In this document: one piece after another, positions 1-4,996 of the stretch
Position numbering within the stretch: position 1 is the stretch's first letter
How the letters are laid out: every line of letters starts with the position of its first letter
Assembly (NCBI GenBank): GCA_002307145.1
Contig: DBTR01000021.1
Span: 12,533 to 19,729 of the forward strand
Direction: 5' to 3'
From: Rhodospirillum sp. UBA1311
GTDB taxonomy: Bacteria; Pseudomonadota; Alphaproteobacteria; Rhodospirillales; Rhodospirillaceae
DNA: 7,197 nucleotides
Notes under the pieces: generated by a model
What the model was told of the DNA's origin: nothing
Databases searched by the model: none
Seen by the model: the letters and a program-made list of their open reading frames with translations, nothing else
Made by a program: the position numbers and the translations under genes

Positions 1-1020
<1,020 letters not shown>

Positions 1021-1036
1021 AGGCGAAGACGGAAGG

Positions 1037-1080
1037 CCAGGGGCGCTGCCCCTGGACCCTGCTGGGGCCTTAGGCCCCAG
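1037..1080. repeat. Tandem pair of perfect GC-rich hairpins (REP-like), downstream of ettA
   Basis: Two perfect inverted repeats lie side by side, separated by 6 bp. The first is CCAGGGGC-GCT-GCCCCTGG (1037-1055) and the second CTGGGGCC-TTA-GGCCCCAG (1062-1080). Each has an 8-bp stem and a 3-nt loop, and both share a C-tract/G-tract core. Their position right after a stop codon resembles bacterial interspersed (REP-like) palindromes. In RNA they could block 3' exonucleases or contribute to termination of ettA, but no T-tract follows, so they are not classical terminators. Copies elsewhere in the genome cannot be seen from this window, so the dispersed-repeat status is inference. Confidence 0.6.
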
Positions 1081-1095
1081 ACCCCGTAAGTTCTT

Positions 1096-1151
1096 GCCGC
1101 GAAGCGGCGATCGACCGTCACGCGGCGTGATGGCTTTATCGCGCTACGCGC
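1096..1151. repeat. Three short perfect hairpins in the ettA-mlaC intergenic region
   Basis: Three small perfect inverted repeats follow one another: GCCGC-GAA-GCGGC (1096-1108), TCACG-CGG-CGTGA (1118-1130) and GCGC-TAC-GCGC (1141-1151). Each again has exactly a 3-nt loop. Taken singly they are weak and could arise by chance in GC-rich DNA. They are recorded because they continue the same pattern as the stronger hairpins on both sides. No coding frame with plausible protein content crosses this stretch. Confidence 0.4.
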
Positions 1152-1178
1152 AAAACAAAGCTATGGGATCGAAGGGGC

Positions 1179-1281
1179 CTCCCTCCGGGGGATTTCCGCA
1201 TTCAGGAATGCCCACCGGGCATTCCTGTCGCCTTCGGCGACCATGCTCCAATCCCTTCGCGGGTTTCAGGGCAGAGCCCTG
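1179..1281. repeat. Cluster of hairpins, including an 11-bp perfect stem, in the ettA-mlaC intergenic region
   Basis: The main element is a perfect 11-bp stem, CAGGAATGCCC-ACC-GGGCATTCCTG (1203-1227). It shares its last base with a second perfect hairpin, GTCGCC-TTC-GGCGAC (1227-1241). A third, CAGGGC-AGA-GCCCTG, lies at 1267-1281. A weaker stem with one G-T pair, CTCCC-TCC-GGGGG, lies at 1179-1191. All loops are 3 nt. No gene is visible here. The strong secondary structure suggests an intergenic palindromic element (REP-like or mosaic), or a structured 3' UTR of ettA. Confidence 0.5.
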
Positions 1282-1296
1282 AGCGTTTTATCCAAC

Positions 1297-1332
1297 GAAA
1301 AAGCCCCGAAGCTTGCGCTTCGGGGCTTTTTC
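1297..1332. terminator. Bidirectional intrinsic terminator between convergent ettA and mlaC
   Basis: This is a perfect 16-bp inverted repeat. The left arm G-AAAAA-GCCCCGAAGC (1297-1312) pairs with GCTTCGGGGC-TTTTT-C (1317-1332) around a TTGC loop (1313-1316). The core is a 10-bp GC-rich stem, and the flanking A5/T5 tracts give a U-tract on whichever strand is transcribed. It lies 19 bp beyond the minus-strand mlaC stop and 276 bp beyond the ettA stop, exactly where two converging transcription units need a shared terminator. Confidence 0.93.
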
Positions 1333-1351
1333 TGTGGCCTTGCGGGGCGGG

Positions 1352-2017
1352 TCAGCCCTCGGGCAGCGGCTTCGGCTGTTTGCCGGCGCGGAGGTCGTCG
1401 CGCATCGTGGAGAGCGACTTCATCAGGCCGTCGAGGCCGCCGTCGCGGCGCATCACCGAGGCGTATTGCTTGCGGGTATTGATCAGCATCGAGTTGGCTT
1501 CGATGACCACGTCGATCAGCTTGAGCTGGCCGTTGCCGCGATCCTGGATCCGCCAGACGATCGGGATCGGCTTGCCGTCGGAGGTATGGGCCTGACTTTC
1601 GACGAAGATATCCGACTTGTCGGAGTAGGCGCCGGTAACGGTGATCCGGACGTCCTTGTATTCATCGAGGTGGGAGATCCAGGTGAGGATCGAGACTTCC
1701 TCGAACAGCTGGATGAAGTCTTTCTTTTGCGCGTCGGGCGCGCTGCGCCACTCGCGGCCGACGACGAACGCGGCGATCGACGGAATGTCGGCGGCCTCGA
1801 CGAACAGCTTGCGGAAGCGTTCCTCGCGTTCGGTGTTGGTGATCTTGGCGCCGATCACGTCATTGATCGCGGTATCGACGAGCTTGGTGACGAAGGCGCT
1901 GGCTTGCGCGGTGGAGGCGGCTTCTGCGTGGGCGGGGGCCGCGGCGGCAAGAACCAAGACAATGGCGGCGGCCGCTCCTCGCAACGCAAGGGTGGCGCGA
2001 CGGAGCGCGTACAACAT
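1352..2017 (-). CDS. mlaC: MlaC-like periplasmic phospholipid-binding protein (Ttg2D/toluene-tolerance family)
   Basis: MlaC proteins carry phospholipids across the periplasm between the outer-membrane MlaA complex and the inner-membrane MlaFEDB ABC transporter. The 221-residue product is about the usual family length. It begins with a clear Sec signal peptide: basic residues R6-R7, a hydrophobic Ala/Val/Leu stretch at 15-27, and a likely signal peptidase I site after AHA (residue 31). The mature part has the family pattern, including the EEV/DVRITVTGAYSDKSDIFVESQ-type strands and a VVIEANSMLINTR-like C-terminal segment. The ATG is preceded at 7 nt by GAGGA. It starts 20 bp after the mlaA stop, so the two are probably cotranscribed. 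The related HpnM subfamily of hopanoid loci is an alternative name, but no hopanoid genes are near. The genes for the inner-membrane transporter are not in this window. Confidence 0.92.
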   Translation of the reverse strand: MLYALRRATLALRGAAAAIVLVLAAAAPAHAEAASTAQASAFVTKLVDTAINDVIGAKITNTEREERFRKLFVEAADIPSIAAFVVGREWRSAPDAQKKDFIQLFEEVSILTWISHLDEYKDVRITVTGAYSDKSDIFVESQAHTSDGKPIPIVWRIQDRGNGQLKLIDVVIEANSMLINTRKQYASVMRRDGGLDGLMKSLSTMRDDLRAGKQPKPLPEG

Positions 2018-2037
2018 CGCGGAGTCCTCGTGTTCGT

Positions 2038-2823
2038 TTATGATTGGGGCGAGAAGCTGAAGCGGTAGCCTTCGCCTTCTTCCGGGCGATCCGCGGTCGA
2101 GCGGTTCATGATGGCGAGCATCCGCCGCTGACGCACGAAGTCGCGCACTGCGACATAGTAATCGACGGAGGTGCGTTCGAGTTCCTCAAGCGGGCCGAGG
2201 AGCGGAACGCGGTTGTCGATCACGGTCATGCCGACGCGGGTCCACATCAACGGGCCGGCGGCGTCCCAATCCGAGCCCATGCCGAGCCAGAACAGCGGGT
2301 CGGAGCCGATGTCGGCGACGAGGCCGACGGTGTCGCGCGGGTTCGAGGGGCCGAGGAGCGGCAGCACCAGATAGGGGCCTTCGCCGACGCCCCAGACCGC
2401 GAGGGTCTGGCCGAAATCTTCTTCCTGGCGCTCGTCGCCGGTTTCCGCCGCGGCGTCGATCAGGCCGCCGATGCCTGCCGTCGAGTTGACGACGAACCGC
2501 TTCAGCACGATCAGCGAGCGGTCGAAGTCGCCCTGGAGCAGGGTGTTGAGGAGGTCGATCGGCGAACGGAGGTTGACGAGAACGTTATGGACGCCGGAGC
2601 GCGCCGGGGCCGGAATGTAGTCGCGGTAGCCGCTCGCCACCGGGGCGAGGGCGTAGCGGTCGAGCGTCATGTTGAAGGAGAAGATCGCGCGGTTGACCGG
2701 CTCGATCGGATCATTGGCGTCGTCGGCGTCCTGGGCGAATGCGGGTGCCGAGGAGAGCGCCACGGCGCAAAGTGCGCCAAAACCGACGCGGCGCAGGGAA
2801 CGCGAGAGCAACGAACCGATCAT
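2038..2823 (-). CDS. mlaA: MlaA/VacJ family protein, outer-membrane phospholipid-removal component
   Basis: MlaA sits in the outer membrane as a ring-shaped protein that extracts mislocalised phospholipid from the outer leaflet and hands it to MlaC. The 261-residue product matches the family length (about 250). It carries the hallmark N-terminal motif DPIEPVNRAIFSFN (residues about 38-51), then RDYIPAPARSGVHNVLVNL, LLQGDFDRSLIVLKRFVVNSTAGIGGLID and the G-V-GEGPYLVLPLLGPSNPRD block. I chose the ATG at 2823 because it places a compact signal peptide (R8, R11, R12, then a hydrophobic core) at the N-terminus; an in-frame GTG at 2838 or ATG at 2883 would give longer versions. The signal peptide most likely ends AFA|QD (after residue 30), and no lipobox cysteine is present, unlike the classical lipoprotein. 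First gene of an mlaA-mlaC operon, divergent from sahR. Confidence 0.93.
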   Translation of the reverse strand: MIGSLLSRSLRRVGFGALCAVALSSAPAFAQDADDANDPIEPVNRAIFSFNMTLDRYALAPVASGYRDYIPAPARSGVHNVLVNLRSPIDLLNTLLQGDFDRSLIVLKRFVVNSTAGIGGLIDAAAETGDERQEEDFGQTLAVWGVGEGPYLVLPLLGPSNPRDTVGLVADIGSDPLFWLGMGSDWDAAGPLMWTRVGMTVIDNRVPLLGPLEELERTSVDYYVAVRDFVRQRRMLAIMNRSTADRPEEGEGYRFSFSPQS

Positions 2824-2932
2824 GGGTATGACTTTCACCGACGGGCACCCGGGAGTGCGGAGTTTCGAAACCACCCTCCACATATCATGCCGAGCGGTTA
2901 ATTTTCTAGTGACATCAAGCCGATCGGGGGGT

Positions 2933-2958
2933 GGTTTTTTGCAAGTGTGGCAAAAACC
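2933..2958. promoter_or_regulatory. Inverted repeat in the mlaA-sahR divergent intergenic region
   Basis: TTTTTGC (2936-2942) and GCAAAAA (2950-2956) form a perfect 7-bp inverted repeat around AAGTGTG. With a single bulged T it extends to GG (2933-2934) pairing with CC (2957-2958). It lies about 110 bp upstream of the chosen mlaA start and about 50 bp upstream of the sahR -35. It could be a protein-binding site for the mlaA promoter. As an RNA hairpin it would lack a strong GC core, so I do not call it a terminator. Function is unknown. Confidence 0.35.
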
Positions 2959-2977
2959 GAACACCTGGCGTCGGGGG

Positions 2978-2993
2978 AGTGATCTGCATCACT
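2978..2993. promoter_or_regulatory. CRP/FNR-type palindromic binding site (candidate)
   Basis: AGTGAT-CTGC-ATCACT is a perfect palindrome in its 6-bp arms. It contains GTGA-N6-TCAC, the core of CRP-type sites, and differs from the FNR-type TTGAT-N4-ATCAA at the outermost position of each arm. It ends 10 bp before the sahR -35 hexamer, so a bound activator would sit near -50 relative to the likely sahR start. It is also upstream of the divergent mlaA. Which CRP/FNR-family protein would bind cannot be told from sequence alone. Confidence 0.45.
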
Positions 2994-3003
2994 TTCATGC
3001 GGA

Positions 3004-3031
3004 TTGACATATCTACATTCGTGTATATCTT
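3004..3031 (+). promoter_or_regulatory. Probable sigma-70-type promoter of the sahR-metF(-metH) operon
   Basis: A perfect -35 hexamer TTGACA is at 3004-3009. With a 16-bp spacer the best -10 candidate is TATCTT (3026-3031); TATATC (3024-3029) is an alternative with a short spacer. Transcription would start near 3038, leaving a leader of about 20 nt that holds the GGAGG ribosome-binding site at 3044-3048. The -10 assignment is uncertain, but the AT-rich island stands out against GC-rich surroundings. Confidence 0.6.
3009..3028. promoter_or_regulatory. Candidate SahR (ArsR-type) operator overlapping the promoter
   Basis: A 20-bp imperfect palindrome of the form ATAT-nn-AC-nnnn-GT-nn-ATAT occupies the spacer and -10 area of the sahR promoter. 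Twelve of its 20 positions are symmetrical. An AT-rich dyad inside the promoter of an ArsR-family gene is what negative autoregulation predicts: repressor bound here would exclude RNA polymerase. The link to SahR is inference from position and family; I did not match it to a published motif. Confidence 0.55.
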
Positions 3032-3057
3032 CGGGGGCGGATTGGAGGTTGCTGCCG

Positions 3058-4005
3058 ATGAAAGACACCCTGGGATGCCTGCGTGCCCTTGCCGAGCCGA
3101 CGCGATTGCGTCTGGCCCGGTTGTGCGCGGCCGACGATCTCACGGTGAGCGACCTGACCGAGTTGCTGGGCAGCTCCCAGCCTGGGGTTTCGCGGCATTT
3201 GAAGCTTCTCGTCGAGGGCGGCGTGCTGGAGCGCTTCCGCGAAGGGAGCTGGGTGTTCTATCGCCTCGTCCGGGGCGGAGCGCAGTTGCCTCTGGTGCGG
3301 AGCGCGCTCGACGCACTTGCCCAGGATGACCCCGTGCTTGCCGCCGACGACGATCGTCTGCGCCGTTTGGCGGAGGCACGGTCGGAACGGGCGCGCGCTT
3401 ATTTCGACACGGTGGCGCCCGACTGGGACCGGATGCGCACCCTCCAGGCCGACGAAACCGTCGTCGACGCCGAAATCAAGGCGATCGTGCTCGACCGTCC
3501 GGTTGCGAGTCTGCTCGACGTGGGCACCGGCACCGGACGGATGCTCGGGCTCCTGGGCGGTGCGGTGGCGCGTGCAGAAGGCATTGATTTATCTCCGGAA
3601 ATGCTGACGCTCGCGCGGGAACGTCTGTTGGCGGCGGGGTTGCGTCATTGCCTGGTGCGGCACGCCGACATGGAACACCTATCCGGCGAGTCGCGAGATT
3701 TCGAAGTCGTGATTTTCCACCAAGTGTTGCACTATTCGACGAGGCCGGGTGCCGCGGTGCGCGAATGCGCGCGGGCGCTGAAATCCGGCGGGCGGATGGT
3801 GATCGTCGATTATCTGCCCCACGCGGTGGAGGAACTGCGCAGCGCGCACAACCACGCGCGCCTGGGGTTCGCCACGGCGGAAGTGGCGCAATGGTTCGAC
3901 GACTCGGGATTGGGAATGGTGGAGGCGCGGGAGGTTCCCGGGCGCTCGCTCACCGTCGGGATCTGGGTCGGACAAAAACAAATCAATCAAGGAGTCGGAC
4001 GATGA
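3058..4005 (+). CDS. sahR: SahR-like regulator: ArsR winged-helix domain fused to a SAM/SAH-binding methyltransferase domain
   Basis: Probable transcriptional repressor of methyl-cycle genes. The 315-residue product has an N-terminal ArsR winged helix (residues about 1-72), with LAEPTRLRLARL at 11-22, recognition helix SQPGVSRHLKLL at 40-51 and wing FREGSWVFYRLV. The ArsR metal-binding ELCVC motif is absent: the equivalent stretch reads LTVSDL, so it is not a metal sensor of that class. The C-terminal half is a class I methyltransferase fold with motif I DVGTGTG (154-160), the acidic D177 in GIDLSPEM and a later GGRMVIVDYL strand. This architecture beside metF and metH matches the family known as SahR, which releases DNA when it binds S-adenosylhomocysteine. 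Start ATG 3058 has GGAGG 9 nt upstream; a TTG at 3004 would put the promoter inside the gene. Its TGA overlaps the metF ATG. Catalytic methyltransferase activity is unlikely but not excluded. Confidence 0.87.
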   Translation: MKDTLGCLRALAEPTRLRLARLCAADDLTVSDLTELLGSSQPGVSRHLKLLVEGGVLERFREGSWVFYRLVRGGAQLPLVRSALDALAQDDPVLAADDDRLRRLAEARSERARAYFDTVAPDWDRMRTLQADETVVDAEIKAIVLDRPVASLLDVGTGTGRMLGLLGGAVARAEGIDLSPEMLTLARERLLAAGLRHCLVRHADMEHLSGESRDFEVVIFHQVLHYSTRPGAAVRECARALKSGGRMVIVDYLPHAVEELRSAHNHARLGFATAEVAQWFDDSGLGMVEAREVPGRSLTVGIWVGQKQINQGVGR

Positions 4006-4904
4006 ACCACCAGAACCCCGGCGAGTCCCCGCGCGGATTGCCGATCGCCGACGCCAAGCGCGTCCGGGTGTCCTTCGAGTTCTTCCCGCCGAAGACCGAG
4101 AAAATGGCGATCTCGCTGTGGGAGGCGGTGGAACGCCTCGCTCCCCTCGCGCCCGATTTCGTTTCCGTCACCTATGGCGCGGGCGGCTCGACCCGAGAGC
4201 GCACCCACGACACCGTGGTGCGGATCGCGCGGGAAACCACGATGAAGCCCGCCGCGCATCTCACCTGCGTCGCCGCGACCCGGGCCGAGATCGACGAGGT
4301 TGCCAAGGCGTATTGGGATGCGGGGATCCGCCACGTGGTGGCGCTGCGCGGCGATCCGCCGGACGGCGAGTCGACCTACGTGCCGCACCCGGGCGGCTAT
4401 GCCTACGCATCCGACTTGGTCGAAGGCTTGAAGCGGATCGCCGATTTCGAGGTCAGCGTCGCCGCGTATCCGGAAGGCCACCCGCAATCGCCGTCGCTCG
4501 AAGCCGACCTCGACAACTTGAAGCGCAAGATCGACGCCGGGGCGACCCGCGCGATCAGCCAGTATTTCTTCGACGTCGACGTGTTCCGGCGCTTCCGCGA
4601 CCGGGTGGCGAAGGCGGGCATCACCGTGCCGGTGATTCCCGGAATCCTGCCGGTGACGAATTTCTCCCAGGTGGTGAAGTTCTCGGGCGCGTGCGGCGCG
4701 AGCGTGCCGCCCTGGATGCACCGTGCGTTCGAGGGCCTCGACGACGACCCGGAGACCCGCCGTCTCGTCGCCGCGACGGTGGCTGCCGAGCAGGTGCGCG
4801 CGCTCGCCGACGACGGCATCGCCGACTTCCACTTCTACACCCTGAACCGCGCCGACCTGGCGTTCGCGATCTGCCATCTGCTGGGCGTGCGCCCGCAGGT
4901 GTGA
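4002..4904 (+). CDS. metF: 5,10-methylenetetrahydrofolate reductase MetF
   Basis: Cytoplasmic FAD enzyme that reduces 5,10-methylene-THF to 5-methyl-THF, the methyl donor for MetH. The 300-residue product matches the bacterial length (about 296 in E. coli). The N-terminal SFEFFPPK supplies the catalytic Glu (E26, equivalent to E. coli Glu28). VTYGAGGSTRERT (about 56-68) and HLTC (86-89) are TIM-barrel and FAD-site signatures. ALRGDPP carries D118 (E. coli Asp120 equivalent), and AAYPEGHPQS, KIDAGATRAISQYFFD and GILPVTNFSQ follow in the expected order. No C-terminal regulatory extension of the eukaryotic type is present. The start is fixed by AAGGAG at 3989-3994, 7 nt upstream, and by the 4-bp ATGA overlap with the sahR stop, which implies translational coupling. 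metH follows 92 bp downstream. Confidence 0.97.
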   Translation: MNHQNPGESPRGLPIADAKRVRVSFEFFPPKTEKMAISLWEAVERLAPLAPDFVSVTYGAGGSTRERTHDTVVRIARETTMKPAAHLTCVAATRAEIDEVAKAYWDAGIRHVVALRGDPPDGESTYVPHPGGYAYASDLVEGLKRIADFEVSVAAYPEGHPQSPSLEADLDNLKRKIDAGATRAISQYFFDVDVFRRFRDRVAKAGITVPVIPGILPVTNFSQVVKFSGACGASVPPWMHRAFEGLDDDPETRRLVAATVAAEQVRALADDGIADFHFYTLNRADLAFAICHLLGVRPQV

Positions 4905-4917
4905 TTTTTCGTCCGGC

Positions 4918-4949
4918 CGCGCCAGCCGCCCGCGAGAGGCGGCGGCGCG
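4918..4949 (+). promoter_or_regulatory. GC-rich stem-loop in the metF-metH spacer
   Basis: CGCGCC-A-GCCGCC (4918-4930) pairs with GGCGGC-GGCGCG (4938-4949). This gives a 12-bp all-GC stem with one bulged A (4924) and a 7-nt loop (4931-4937). No T-tract follows it, so it is not a standard intrinsic terminator. It may act as an mRNA-stability or processing element that sets different levels of metF and metH message, or as a weak attenuator. The 92-bp spacer is too short to hold a full cobalamin riboswitch. Confidence 0.45.
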
Positions 4950-4996
4950 AACCGCGAGGTTAGGCTCGAAACCCATTAGCGAAAGTAGTTAGGCCG

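Noticed and set aside
1094..1282. Small plus-strand frame of 62 codons in the ettA-mlaC intergenic region
   Set aside because: It runs through several hairpins, has no convincing ribosome-binding site and no protein-like composition, so it is better explained by the palindromic repeats.
1021..1297. CRISPR array or insertion sequence remnant
   Set aside because: The palindromes differ in sequence, there are no regularly spaced identical repeats, no transposase fragment and no flanking target duplication that I can see.
2044..2901. Plus-strand frame of 285 codons opposite mlaA
   Set aside because: It is an antisense shadow; the minus strand encodes an unmistakable MlaA with a signal peptide.
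3987..4976. Minus-strand frame of 329 codons opposite metF
   Set aside because: Composition is that of a GC-rich antisense reading; metF on the plus strand has all family motifs and a good ribosome-binding site.
4905..4996. Cobalamin riboswitch or SAM/SAH riboswitch upstream of metH
   Set aside because: The spacer is only 92 bp and shows a single hairpin without the B12-box or SAM-type core that I would expect.
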